Under the pieces are notes generated by a model. It had not been told where the DNA came from, ran no database searches, and saw nothing but the letters and a program-made list of their open reading frames with translations. This document shows, piece by piece, positions 25,661 through 34,902 of a stretch of DNA of 64,000 nucleotides. Position 1 is the stretch's first letter; each line of letters starts with the position of its first letter. Where the stretch lies: contig OX638353.1 of NCBI GenBank assembly GCA_951813255.1, forward strand, positions 3,334,782 to 3,398,781, written 5' to 3'. This DNA comes from an uncultured Dehalococcoidia bacterium (GTDB lineage: Bacteria; Chloroflexota; Dehalococcoidia; Lucifugimonadales; JAAXIE01). A program made the translations under genes and the position numbers.

Positions 25661-26542
25661 CTAGTCTTCAGAGTGGGCTTGATACCGGTTGCGGAAGTAA
25701 ATTGCCACCGCATTCATCGACAGCAGGATGACTAACAGGACGATGATACCCGCAGCAGCCAGCGATTGGAAGTCGTGCCGAGGGTCAGCGGCCCAGGAGT
25801 ATATCTGGATGGGCAGCACGGTGAACCTGTCGAGAGGCGAAGTGGGCAGGAAGGTGAGGAACACCAAGGCGCTGATGGCGATGATCGGGGCGGCTTCTCC
25901 TATGGCGCGAGACATGGCAAGAATGACGCCCGTAAGGATGCCGGCAAGGCTTTCGGGGATCACCACACCTTTGATCATCTGCCATTGAGTGGCCCCCAAG
26001 GCGTAGGCGGCATCGCGATGGCTTTGAGGCACGGCGCGGATGGCTTCCCTGGAGGCGAGAATCACTATGGGGAGAACCAGCAGGGAGAGGGTGAGGCCTC
26101 CGGCGAGAAGGGTCCTTCCCATGGCCATTATTTGCACGAACAGTCCGAGACCCAAGAGACCGTAGACGATGGACGGAACGCCGGCAAGGTTGGAAATGTT
26201 GAGCTCGACGATGCGGGTGAGGGTGTTCTTGGGGGCGTATTCCTCAAGGTAAAGGGCTGCACCAACACCCACGGGGATGGTAAAGGCGGCTACGAGACCC
26301 ATGATATAGATGGTGCCGACTATGGCTTGGACCAGACCGGCCTCCTCCGGGTGACGGGAAGGGTAATCGGTGAGGAATTGCCAGCTGATCCAGGGGATTC
26401 CTTCCCAGAGTACCTGGGCCAGCAATGTGACGAGGCCAACGAGACCGACGCAGACTGCGCCGAGGAACAGAACATAAGCTATTCCTCCCACGCTTTTGCG
26501 AAAGGGGAGGTTGGCAGAGAAGGTTGACTGTGTCCTGCGCAT
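25661..26542 (-). CDS. pstA: Phosphate ABC transporter permease PstA
   Basis: A 293-residue permease with six membrane segments. The EAA-type loop that contacts the ATPase is AAYALGATQWQMIKGVVIPES, followed by GVILAMSRAIGEAAPI, the PstA signature. It pairs with PstC to form the channel for PstS-bound phosphate. Its start overlaps the pstC stop (TAATG at 26540-26544). The pstB and phoU genes that normally follow are absent; an EamA transporter follows instead. Confidence 0.92.
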   Translation of the reverse strand: MRRTQSTFSANLPFRKSVGGIAYVLFLGAVCVGLVGLVTLLAQVLWEGIPWISWQFLTDYPSRHPEEAGLVQAIVGTIYIMGLVAAFTIPVGVGAALYLEEYAPKNTLTRIVELNISNLAGVPSIVYGLLGLGLFVQIMAMGRTLLAGGLTLSLLVLPIVILASREAIRAVPQSHRDAAYALGATQWQMIKGVVIPESLAGILTGVILAMSRAIGEAAPIIAISALVFLTFLPTSPLDRFTVLPIQIYSWAADPRHDFQSLAAAGIIVLLVILLSMNAVAIYFRNRYQAHSED

Positions 26543-27462
26543 TAATAGGTCTCCCTATAGTGCTGCACCACCCACTGTCCCAGCATGTTCATGGCTAGGG
26601 TCATGATGAAGAGGACGAGTCCGACGGCGAATATGGTGTTGTATTCCACGGAGCCGTGGGGTGTTTCGCCGTGGCTGAGCTGCACTATGTAGGCAGTCAT
26701 GGTCTGGATGCTATCCAATGGGTTGAAGGTCATCCTGGGCGTGGCGCCTGCTGCCAAGGTGACCAGCATGGTCTCGCCGATAGCCCGGGAGAGGCCAAGG
26801 ATGAAGGCTGCCACGATGCCGGAGAGGGCGGCGGGCACGACCACATGGAGGGCTACCTCCAAGCGGGTTGCGCCAAGGGCGTAGGCTGCCTGGCGCAGGG
26901 AACGGGGTACCGCCAACATTGCGTCCTCGCTCAGTGAGGACACCATGGGGATAATCATCAAGCCCATGACAATACCTGCGCTCAAGGCGTTGAAAATGAG
27001 AAGGTCGGGCATGACCTTCTGAAGGAGGGGAGTAACGAAGCTGAGGGCAAAGTACCCGTATACGATGGTGGGTATTCCGGCGAGTATCTCGAGGGCTGGT
27101 TTGATGATTCGACGCACCCTGTCGGGGGCGTACTCGGACAGGAAGATTGCTGTAGCGAGTCCCACAGGGATAGCAACGGCAGCGGCTATGACCGCCACCA
27201 GGAGCGTCCCGGATACCAAGGGGAGCACTCCGAAAGAGTTTGGTTTCAATATGGGGGACCAGCGAGTGCCGGTGAGGAACTCCCAAACTGAGACTTCCTG
27301 AAAGAAGCCGATGGACTGGTTGAGCAACAGGACTACTATGCCGATGGTGGTTACGACGGAGACCAACGCGCAGGAGGCGAAAATCCAGCGGACCAGCCTC
27401 TCCTCGATGACCTTAGATTGTCTTCGCCTCTGGATGCGGCCTGCTATGGGGGGAGCACCCAT
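26542..27462 (-). CDS. pstC: Phosphate ABC transporter permease PstC
   Basis: A 306-residue permease started at ATG 27462 (AGGTGAG upstream; an in-frame GTG at 27495 is an alternative). Six membrane segments are visible. Family features include LEILAGIPTIVYGYFAL, the EAA loop AAYALGATRLEVALHVVVPA and LGLSRAIGETMLVTLAAG. It forms the PstCA membrane channel with the overlapping pstA product. It follows pstS after a gap holding a strong hairpin. Confidence 0.92.
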   Translation of the reverse strand: MGAPPIAGRIQRRRQSKVIEERLVRWIFASCALVSVVTTIGIVVLLLNQSIGFFQEVSVWEFLTGTRWSPILKPNSFGVLPLVSGTLLVAVIAAAVAIPVGLATAIFLSEYAPDRVRRIIKPALEILAGIPTIVYGYFALSFVTPLLQKVMPDLLIFNALSAGIVMGLMIIPMVSSLSEDAMLAVPRSLRQAAYALGATRLEVALHVVVPAALSGIVAAFILGLSRAIGETMLVTLAAGATPRMTFNPLDSIQTMTAYIVQLSHGETPHGSVEYNTIFAVGLVLFIMTLAMNMLGQWVVQHYRETY

Positions 27463-27605
27463 CAAGCTCTCACCTGTTCTAATGCCACGATCCACGGTTT
27501 GCCACCTGCCCGTCTCCGTCGTTGGAGTAATTCATACGGTCTGCTATTGCTCTTGTGGCGATGGCCCTTCTATGATACCGCCTCGCCAATTGCTCCGCCT
27601 ATCTG

Positions 27606-27634
27606 CGCCTGTGGTGAATTCTTCACCACAGGCG
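27606..27634 (-). terminator. Intra-operon hairpin between pstS and pstC
   Basis: A perfect 13-bp stem (CGCCTGTGGTGAA and complement) with a TTC loop. No T tract follows on the minus strand. It may stabilise pstS mRNA or partly terminate, giving more PstS than PstC/A. Confidence 0.55.
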
Positions 27635-27670
27635 GTTAGCCAGAAGTGGCTGCGGCTTGGCTGCTCTCCC

Positions 27671-28711
27671 TTAGCTCACTGCATCCAGCACAGCTTGGAG
27701 ATTGGCCTCGAAGGTGCTGGCGTCCTCTGGGACGTAACCCACCTCAGCGGTGAGCTCGGCGCCGACCTCCATGTAGAACTTGACGAACTCCAGGACTTGG
27801 GGCTTCTGCAGGCTCTCGACGTTCACGTAGATGAACAGGGGCCTGGAAAGCGGGGAGTAGGTGCCGGCGGCTATGGTTTCGGGGCTGGGCTTGACGCAGC
27901 CCTCGCCGCTGTCGATAGCGAGGAGCTTCAACTGGTCCTCATTCTCGATGTAGTAGGCGTAGCCGAAGTAACCGAGGGAGTTGCGGTCTCCGCCGATTCC
28001 CCGTACGAGCACGTTATCATCGGCTGAAGCGGTGTAATCGTCACGGCTGACCTTGGCCTCGCCATTTACTTCCTCGGTGAAGTAGTCGAAGGTGCCTGAG
28101 TCGGTGTCGGCACCATATAGCCTGATTTCCCTGTCGGGCCATGCCGGGTCCACGTCGCTCCATTGCTGGACGGTGCTGCCGGGCATCCATATCTGGTTGA
28201 GTTGTTCCATGGTCAGGCAGTCAACGAAGTCATTCTGGGGGCTGACCATAACGGAGAGCCCGTCGGTGCCAATCTTAAGCTCCAAGTATTCAACGCCATT
28301 GTCGGCAGCTGCTTCTATCTCGGAGTCCTTGATGGTACGGGAGGCGTTGGAGACATCGGTCTCGCCGACGGTAAAGCGCTTGAAGCCGCCACCGGTGCCG
28401 GATATGCCCACTATAGGCTGGGTGTCGTTGTGTTTCTTTTGGAATTCCTCAGCCACAGCTTGGGATACAGGGGCGACGGTGCTGGAGCCGTCAACCTCGA
28501 TGACGCCACTCAGATCCTCCATCATTGCTTCGGTGGGAGCTGGAGTTGGGGTTGCGGTCGTGGTTTGGGGAGCTGGAGCTGGGGTTGCGGTCGCGGTTTC
28601 GTCCGACCCGCATGCTGCCAACATGACCATTCCCAAGAGCAAGAGAGCTATGACACACAGGTACCCCCGCCAGTTGGCGAGGGCAGGCTTGGGCGAGTGT
28701 AAGATTGCCAT
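27671..28711 (-). CDS. pstS: Phosphate-binding lipoprotein PstS
   Basis: A periplasmic-type phosphate-binding protein of about 346 residues. The N-terminus has a lipoprotein signal ending in the lipobox LAAC-GSD. A Thr/Pro/Ala linker follows, then the PBP-like fold: EVDGSSTVAPVSQAVAEEF (phosphate loop), SGTGGGFKRFTVGETDVSNA and GADTDSGTFDYF. ATG 28711 is 12 nt from AGGAGG; ATG 28723 directly abuts that site and is less likely. PstS captures phosphate for PstCA and is usually induced in phosphate limitation; I found no clear Pho box. Confidence 0.92.
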   Translation of the reverse strand: MAILHSPKPALANWRGYLCVIALLLLGMVMLAACGSDETATATPAPAPQTTTATPTPAPTEAMMEDLSGVIEVDGSSTVAPVSQAVAEEFQKKHNDTQPIVGISGTGGGFKRFTVGETDVSNASRTIKDSEIEAAADNGVEYLELKIGTDGLSVMVSPQNDFVDCLTMEQLNQIWMPGSTVQQWSDVDPAWPDREIRLYGADTDSGTFDYFTEEVNGEAKVSRDDYTASADDNVLVRGIGGDRNSLGYFGYAYYIENEDQLKLLAIDSGEGCVKPSPETIAAGTYSPLSRPLFIYVNVESLQKPQVLEFVKFYMEVGAELTAEVGYVPEDASTFEANLQAVLDAVS

Positions 28712-28824
28712 GCAGTTTTCCATCCTCCTGAATTTAGGGGAATTTGTTGATTCTGATGTTCATGGGCGTGCCGGGGAGGCTTGCGGCCGTACCCTATTCC
28801 CTCTTCAAACCCAGGAAAATAAAG

Positions 28825-28863
28825 GAGGCCCGCGGACGCGATTAAAGCGTTCCGCTGGGCCTC
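28825..28863 (-). terminator. Intrinsic terminator after the first CoxL-type gene
   Basis: A long imperfect stem (GAGGCCC...GGGCCTC outer, GCG inner) followed on the minus strand by CTTTATTTTCC. It separates the CoxL-type gene from pstS. Confidence 0.75.
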
Positions 28864-28912
28864 TCCACCTCATACGAGGGGATTGCTCCAAGCAATCGGG
28901 TTGCTCCGCTGC

Positions 28913-31258
28913 CTAGCGCGGGGCATCTGTTCCTCCTTGGGCCACTCCTCCTGGAGAGTGGGGCCGGCTGGAGCGCAGAGCCCGCTCTAGTTTATCGGGG
29001 GTCAACGGTGTATCGATGTGCCTTATGCCGCGGGACGACAGGGCGTCCATGACGGCGTTGGCTACGGCTACGGGGGCTGCCAAGGTAGGCAGTTCGCCGA
29101 TTCCCTTCAGGCCGGAGGGCGTGAGGGGGGACATCGTTTCCAAGGTGTCGAGTTCCATGTCGGGCATGGTGCTGGAGGTGGGAAGGGCATAATCCAAGAG
29201 GCTGCCGGTGACGGGCTGACCTTGGGAGTCGTAGGACATGCCTTCGACGAGGGCTTGTCCCACGCCTTGGACTATGGCCCCGTGGACCTGGCCATCGGCG
29301 AGCATGGGGTTCATGATGCGGCCGGAGTCGTGTACGGCGACGTACTTGAGGAGGTTGACCTCACCGGTGTCGGGGGAGACTTCGACCACTGCTACGTGTG
29401 CGCCGAAAGCGTAGGGACTGCGGGGCAGGGTGTTCATGCCGGAGAAGTCCAGGCCCACTTCGACGTCGGGTGGTAGTAGCTCCTCGTCGTAAGCTGCCGA
29501 GGCCACTTGTGGGAACGGGACGCGACGCGATGGGTCGCTCTGGTCGAAGTAGTCGCCATCTTCCATGGCGACTTGGTCGGCTGGGCAGTCCAGCAAGTGG
29601 GCTGCTATGCCGCTAAGCGCAGAACGGGCCTCCTTGAGTTGCAGGTGAAGGACGGTGCCGCCGGCGATGAGGCCTCGGCTGGCGCCGGTGCCCCCGCCGG
29701 TGGGGACCACGTCGGTGTCGCTGCACAGCACCTCGACTCTTTGGGGGTCGACTCCCAACTCGTCTGCTGCCAACTGGGCAAAGATGGTCGCCGTGCCTTG
29801 GCCGTGGGGCGAGAGCCCGGTATGCAGGGTTACATCTCCGGAAGGATGGATGATGACCCGGGCGTAGTCGGTAAGCCGGGGACTCAAGGCCCCTGAGCCT
29901 TTGACGACAGTGGCCAAGCCGATGCCGATCAAAGAATCGGGAGATGAGGCTTGTCGCTCTCGCCAGTCAGCGTAGTCCGCCATTTCCAATGCGCGGTCCA
30001 GTGTTGGCTCATAGTCGCCGGAATCGTAGGTGAGGCCCGTGGGGGTTACGTAGGGGAAAGCGTCGGGCGGGATCAGGTTGCGCCGACGGACGTCCACCGG
30101 GTCCAGTCCAAGCTCTTGGGCCACCAAGTCCATGGTGCGTTCCATGCAGAAAGCGGCTTCGGGGCCGCCCGCTCCACGATAGGCACCGGTGGGAGTCTTG
30201 TTGGTCACCACTCCTTTGACCTCTACACTCATGGCAGGGGTGCGATAGGGGCCGGTGATTCGGTGGCTGGTGGAAACGGGAACGGTGGGCGTGGACATAA
30301 AGAAATAAGCGCCAAGGTCGGCGAGGATGCTCACCTTGAGGCCTAATAGCGTGCCGTCGTTGTTAACGGCAGCTTCAACGTCGACGGTATGGCCGCGGCC
30401 GTGGAAGGCCAGCATATTCTCTTGGCGGCTTTCCATCCACTTGATGGGACGGCCGAGCATGATGGAGAGGTAGGGAATAGCAACTTCTTCGGGGAAGAGG
30501 GCGGCTTTCTCGCCAAAGCCACCGCCAACGTCAGGGGCCACTACGCGTACGCTGTCTTCCGAACGGTGCAGCAGCTCGACGAGGTGGTCGCGAATTTCGT
30601 GGGGGTGCTGGGTGGAATCCCAGACGGTGAGCATGTCCTGCTGGGTCTGATAATCGGCTAGCAGGCCTCGTGGCTCCATGGGCGCAGGGGCGAGGCGCTG
30701 CACATGATAGGTTTCGGTGACCACTCTGTCGGCAGAGGTGAAAGCTTGGTCAAGTTCGCCACCTGCGCTGACAGTTCGGAGGGTGAGGTTGCTGCCGATG
30801 GAGTCGTGAAGTACGGCAGCGCCATCTTCGAGGGCATTCATAGGGTCGATGATGCTGGTAAGTGGTTGGTATTCGACGTCGATGAGTTCGAGGGCATCAT
30901 TGGCCAAATAAGTGTCCTCGGCCACCACGATGGCCACGGGCTGGCCCACGTAGCGAACGCGGTCGGTAGCCAGCACAGGGTGAAATGGGGGGTGTATCTC
31001 GTCGGCGTCGGCGCGTGTGCGGGTTGGCAGTTCGGTGCCGATGCCAGTGATGTCCTCGGCGGTGGCAACAAAAACGACGCCGGGTAGTCGGCGTGCGCGG
31101 GAAGCATCGATGCTGTGAATGTCGGCGTGGGCGTGGGGACTGCGGAGGAACGCTGCATGGAGGAGGCCAGGAACCTTGAGGTCGTCGAGGTAAACACCAT
31201 TCCCGATGAGGAGCCGATGGTCCTCAAGACGCCTAAGCGACTGGCCGATATAACCCGG
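28913..31258 (-). CDS. Xanthine dehydrogenase-family molybdopterin-binding subunit (CoxL-like), start codon missing
   Basis: About 781 codons encode a large Mo-hydroxylase subunit. The N-terminal part is coding upstream of GTG 30976: PGYIGQSLRRLEDHRLLIGN and HAAFLRSPHAHADIHSID. No ATG, GTG or TTG lies in frame there. The active-site loop reads AYRGAGG, near the form-II AYRGAGR. The catalytic Glu is kept in GLKGIGELPTLA. A GGAGGT site lies about six nt before where an initiator should be (about 31259), so a small deletion may have removed ATG. Small Fe-S and FAD subunits are not adjacent. If expressed, it would hydroxylate an unknown aldehyde or heterocycle. Confidence 0.75.
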   Translation of the reverse strand, partial: PGYIGQSLRRLEDHRLLIGNGVYLDDLKVPGLLHAAFLRSPHAHADIHSIDASRARRLPGVVFVATAEDITGIGTELPTRTRADADEIHPPFHPVLATDRVRYVGQPVAIVVAEDTYLANDALELIDVEYQPLTSIIDPMNALEDGAAVLHDSIGSNLTLRTVSAGGELDQAFTSADRVVTETYHVQRLAPAPMEPRGLLADYQTQQDMLTVWDSTQHPHEIRDHLVELLHRSEDSVRVVAPDVGGGFGEKAALFPEEVAIPYLSIMLGRPIKWMESRQENMLAFHGRGHTVDVEAAVNNDGTLLGLKVSILADLGAYFFMSTPTVPVSTSHRITGPYRTPAMSVEVKGVVTNKTPTGAYRGAGGPEAAFCMERTMDLVAQELGLDPVDVRRRNLIPPDAFPYVTPTGLTYDSGDYEPTLDRALEMADYADWRERQASSPDSLIGIGLATVVKGSGALSPRLTDYARVIIHPSGDVTLHTGLSPHGQGTATIFAQLAADELGVDPQRVEVLCSDTDVVPTGGGTGASRGLIAGGTVLHLQLKEARSALSGIAAHLLDCPADQVAMEDGDYFDQSDPSRRVPFPQVASAAYDEELLPPDVEVGLDFSGMNTLPRSPYAFGAHVAVVEVSPDTGEVNLLKYVAVHDSGRIMNPMLADGQVHGAIVQGVGQALVEGMSYDSQGQPVTGSLLDYALPTSSTMPDMELDTLETMSPLTPSGLKGIGELPTLAAPVAVANAVMDALSSRGIRHIDTPLTPDKLERALRSSRPHSPGGVAQGGTDAPR

Positions 31259-31397
31259 CGAGGGACACCTCCATGAACGCTTGTGAAAATTATAACAACC
31301 GTTGCTCTTGCGCCGTCAAGCCATGGGGATAGCAGTTGGAGAAATTGGTCAGGAGTATAGGTTTGGGGATAATTTTAGGATTCTCAAGTTATCCGGG

Positions 31398-31846
31398 CAT
31401 GATTCCATGAGTGCACTTGTCCTCCCGACTGCGAACGTGATGGCCGTTCTGATGCCTATTTGGAACGACAAGTGCGAGACAGCGCGACCTTCAAGTGGTC
31501 CGTTGCGCAAGGCTACCGAGACGACAATCCGGCTGGCGATGCTATCGGGGCCGCCCTTCCCAAGAACGGAGTGCACCGGGAACGCCATCGGGCATTGGCC
31601 CATAGCGACGTTGCCGGGGCCCTGCGGACCATCCGCGAGACGGGTGCTTGGCCCTCTACCAAGCTGGCGTTTGAGTTTTTGGTCTTGACGGCAAGCCGTT
31701 CCGGTGAAGTGCACGGAGCCAAGTGGTGCGAGATTGACCTTGAAGGTGCGACGTGGACGGTGCCAGCAGAACGCATGAAGGCGGGAAGAGAACATCGCGT
31801 GCCCCTATCCCACCAGGCCGTTGCGCTGCTGTGTGAGGCGCGGTAG
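31398..31846 (+). pseudogene. Remnant of a P4-type tyrosine integrase
   Basis: Two frames together give an internal piece of a phage/island integrase. The first is MAVLMPIWNDKCETAR (core-binding domain). After a frame change near 31490 it continues with SVAQGYRDDNPAGDAIGAAL, FLVLTASRSGEV (carrying the first catalytic Arg), WTVPAERMKAGREHRVPLS and ALLCEAR, then TAG. The N-terminal DNA-binding part and the C-terminal HxxR/Tyr catalytic part are missing. It records a past integration event. No attachment repeat or tRNA is next to it. Confidence 0.75.
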
Positions 31847-32066
31847 TCGGGCAGTTCGACATCTGTATCAACCCCTATTTGTATTCCGACGCAGATGAAT
31901 TATGCTGTCACCTACGATTCCATAGTCAGCATATTGTCCCGCCGTACCTGCTCGTTGACCAATGATGCTTGACAATTGATTGGTGGCCCATCGATGCAGA
32001 CGCAAGCAATGATAGAAATACCAAGATATTATGACAAAGATAAAGCAATCCAACGTAGTGCGTCGG

Positions 32067-32852
32067 TTAGGCATTTTGTGGGCAAATATTGCTGAAATTA
32101 ACCGGTGGTTGTTGTGTTGAGGGGAGTGGATAGAAGGAGAAGTGGGGCAAGTACCCGGCTTTAGGGGTGGCAGCAGGGGGCGGGGCAGGGGCGGAGGCCG
32201 AAGATGCAGCAGTGGCAGAAGCAGACTTGGGGGAGTTGGGGTCGTCGTGGTAGCAGCCTCCTGAGAGGTTTTCGAGGCCTTCCTTGATGAAGAAGGGGAC
32301 GAGGAAGAGGGCGGAGACGGGGTCGGCCCACCACCAGGAGAAGAGGGCGTTGAGGCCGAGACCGATGAGGATGGAGACGTCCTGGAGGTCGCAGAAGAGG
32401 CTTTCCATGGCCTCGGCGCGGAGGGCGTGGGACTGCATGCGGGTGGCGACGCGCATCTTGGCGATGTAGAGGATGGCCATGACTACGGCGCTGGCGACGA
32501 CGATCGCCACGCCTGCGATGCTGGGCTGGGGCTCGGGCAGCCATCCGGCAAGGTTGGCGCCGGAGTGGAGCAGGATGTAGAAGGCCAGCAGGAAGAAGGT
32601 GAAGCCGACGAGCCTCTGGGCGCGTTGCTCGGCGGCCTCGGCTTCTTCCTCGCCGAGATGGGTGGTGAGGCGCCAGACGAGGACGCCACCGGCAAAGAGT
32701 TCGACGATGCTGTCGAGGCCGAAGGCGAGGATGGCGATGCTGCTGGTTTGGAAGCCTGCCCAGAAGGCTACCACGGCCTCGACGAGGTTCCAGAGGAGGC
32801 CGATGGTCACGAGGACGAGGGCTGTGCGGTGGAGGGCGTGGGCTTCAAGCAC
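32067..32852 (-). CDS. Cation-diffusion-facilitator-like transporter
   Basis: A 261-residue protein with five to six membrane segments. Segment two carries ILAFGLDSIVELFAGGVLVW, where Asp/Ser/Glu match the metal-site helix of CDF proteins. The second site region is EAMESLFCDLQDVSILIG with WWADPVSALFLVPFF after it. The classic cytoplasmic CDF domain is replaced by a short Ser/Ala/Pro-rich tail containing GGCYHDDPNS. The likely role is export of a divalent metal. It starts at ATG 32852 and ends in low-complexity sequence that may be partly random. Confidence 0.7.
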   Translation of the reverse strand: MLEAHALHRTALVLVTIGLLWNLVEAVVAFWAGFQTSSIAILAFGLDSIVELFAGGVLVWRLTTHLGEEEAEAAEQRAQRLVGFTFFLLAFYILLHSGANLAGWLPEPQPSIAGVAIVVASAVVMAILYIAKMRVATRMQSHALRAEAMESLFCDLQDVSILIGLGLNALFSWWWADPVSALFLVPFFIKEGLENLSGGCYHDDPNSPKSASATAASSASAPAPPPAATPKAGYLPHFSFYPLPSTQQPPVNFSNICPQNA

Positions 32853-33046
32853 GGGGGCGGTTTCTCCTTTTTCTGATGGGCGTTCCTGATGCGCCAGTTA
32901 TTGACGATTGGCTCGTAGGTCGAGATGTTGGGCCAGAGTATAGCGTTCATGGGTGCGAAACCGACGATAGTGGGACGTAGTGTCAGTTATAATTTGTGGT
33001 TGCCGTCAAGAGGCAATCAGGAATGCAGCAGGAAGGACGCGATCCG

Positions 33047-34345
33047 ATGAACCCACGTCCTGAGGTTACCGATCCGTTGGGAATGTCTCCTTTAAGTCTG
33101 CGTCGTCGCTCGGTGCAAATCTTCGGACTGGTGTGTCTGGCGAACATCATCGTGGCGGTCCTTACCGCAAGGGCAGTGATGACTGGGGACCCCACTCTCA
33201 TTGGACTCTCGGCTTCCGCGCTGGGCGTGATGGTGGTGATGACCGCCCTAGCGATGTGGAGTGGCGTCCGGACGGTTGCGGTGGAACTGTGGATACGCCG
33301 GCTGGGAGTAGGCGACTTCGAGTTTCGCATAGAACCCCGGGGGAACGACGAGGTCTCGAAGATCTGCATGGCCTTGGATACGTTGCGGCAGAGTTCAATC
33401 AGGGCGATGCAGGTGGACGTGGTGCAGCGGCTTTCGGAGGAACTGCGAGAGAAGAACGGTGAACTGGAGCAGGCGCTGGTGGACCTGAGACAGAGCCAGG
33501 ACCGGATAATCAGCCAACAGAAGCTGGCGGAGCTGGGGGAGCTGTCTGCGGGGGTGGCGCACGAGATGCGGAACCCTTTGCAGTTCATACAGAACTTCAC
33601 GTCGTCGTCGAAGGAAATTGCTACGGAGCTGGTGGAGATACTGGAAGAACCCGAGAAGGTTGATTGGGAGGACGTGAAAGACTTGGTGGGGGACTTGTCG
33701 AGCAACATGGAACGGGTGTTGCATCACAGTGGCCGGGCCAACGGGATAGTGTCGGCCATGCTGACGTTAGACCGGGGGGTTGGCGGAGCCTTCCGGCCAG
33801 TCGATTTGAACGGACTGCTGGTGGAGCAGACGCATCTGGCCCACCGGGCGGCACAGTCCCACGAAGCCGGTTTCGGGGCAGAGATCATCATGGAGCTGGA
33901 ACCGGGGCTGGAAGAGATAGTGGCGGTGCCCGAGGACATCGCTAGGGTGATCGCGAACGTGGTGACCAACGCCTGCCAATCGATGGCAGAGAAGGAGCGG
34001 CTGGAGGAGGACGGGTACAAGCCTGAGATGAAGGTGGGCACAGCGAGCACGGAAGAGGGCGTTGAGATAGTGGTGCGGGACAACGGGATGGGGATGACGC
34101 CGGAGATCATTGAGAAGATGTTCAACCCGTTCTTCACCACGAGGGATACGGGGCGGAACACAGGACTGGGGCTGAGCCTTTCGTATGACGTGGTGCGGGA
34201 GCATGGCGGTGAAATCTATGCGGAGTCGGAGCCCAAGCAGTACGCGGAGATAAGGGTGGTGCTGCCGAGGCATCCGGGAACGCAGGAGATGGGTGGGGGT
34301 GCAGCGTCGATGAGCGAGCCGGTAGAGGATGAGGCTCTGGGTTAG
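33047..34345 (+). CDS. Orphan sensor histidine kinase
   Basis: A 432-residue kinase. I prefer ATG 33047, with AGGAAGGA nine nt upstream, over in-frame starts at 32996 and 33023. Two membrane helices (about 24-43 and 50-72) are separated by a very short loop, so it senses within the membrane or cytoplasm. A HAMP-like linker (about 73-125) and a coiled coil (125-160) lead to the H box GELSAGVAHEMRNPLQF, with phospho-acceptor H172. The ATPase domain has NVVTNACQSM (N box), VRDNGMGM (G1) and TGRNTGLGLSLSYDVV (G2). No response regulator is adjacent. TATAAT at 32988-32993 may be its -10 box. Confidence 0.88.
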   Translation: MNPRPEVTDPLGMSPLSLRRRSVQIFGLVCLANIIVAVLTARAVMTGDPTLIGLSASALGVMVVMTALAMWSGVRTVAVELWIRRLGVGDFEFRIEPRGNDEVSKICMALDTLRQSSIRAMQVDVVQRLSEELREKNGELEQALVDLRQSQDRIISQQKLAELGELSAGVAHEMRNPLQFIQNFTSSSKEIATELVEILEEPEKVDWEDVKDLVGDLSSNMERVLHHSGRANGIVSAMLTLDRGVGGAFRPVDLNGLLVEQTHLAHRAAQSHEAGFGAEIIMELEPGLEEIVAVPEDIARVIANVVTNACQSMAEKERLEEDGYKPEMKVGTASTEEGVEIVVRDNGMGMTPEIIEKMFNPFFTTRDTGRNTGLGLSLSYDVVREHGGEIYAESEPKQYAEIRVVLPRHPGTQEMGGGAASMSEPVEDEALG

Positions 34346-34351
34346 TTGGCG

Positions 34352-34819
34352 CTATGGGCCGTCGACTTCGATGACGCAGTCGCAGATGACGGCGGTGTTG
34401 CCGGGGAGGACGGCCATGCCGGGGGCGGAGCGGGCGTGCTGACCGCGGTCGCCATAGAGGGCGACTAAGAGGTCGGAGGCGCCGTCGACCACGGCTGCCT
34501 GCTCAGTGAATGAGGGGTGGCTGTTGACCATGCCGACGACTTTCAGGATGCGGGTGACGCGGTCGAGGTCGCCGAGTTCGGCTTTCATGCGGGCCAAGAG
34601 GTTCAGGGCGGCGCAGCGGGCAGCTTCATAGCCCTGCTCGAGGGTGAGGTCTGCACCGAGCTTGCCGGTTATGTGCTCGCCGTTGGCGCGGCGGGAGCCG
34701 ACGCCTGCCATCCACATGATGTTGCCGCTGCGGGTGACGGGGAGGTATGCGCCGATGGGTTCTGGTGGGGTGGGGAGTTGGTATCCGAGTTGGGTGAGTT
34801 TTGATTCGATGATGGTCAT
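34352..34819 (-). CDS. RidA/YjgF family protein
   Basis: A 155-residue protein of the YjgF/YER057c/UK114 fold, in the longer variant with an N-terminal extension. Family features are the GNIMWMAGVGSRRANGEH strand-loop, AARCAALNLLARMKAELGDL and the C-terminal ARSAPGMAVLPGNTAVI, whose Arg is the imine-binding residue in RidA. RidA deaminates reactive enamine or imine intermediates from PLP enzymes. It is convergent with the kinase gene, 6 bp apart. Confidence 0.85.
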   Translation of the reverse strand: MTIIESKLTQLGYQLPTPPEPIGAYLPVTRSGNIMWMAGVGSRRANGEHITGKLGADLTLEQGYEAARCAALNLLARMKAELGDLDRVTRILKVVGMVNSHPSFTEQAAVVDGASDLLVALYGDRGQHARSAPGMAVLPGNTAVICDCVIEVDGP

Positions 34820-34902
34820 GGGTTGTTGGCCTCGGGTCGTGTCGCTTTCGCTATATGAAGGTTTCGTATGTGTGGGTCGGATCGGGTGCTGGTAGGTTCG
34901 AC

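Noticed and set aside
31868..32074. 68-codon minus-strand frame between integrase remnant and CDF gene
   Set aside because: No ribosome-binding site, no conserved features, and AT-rich composition unlike the neighbours.
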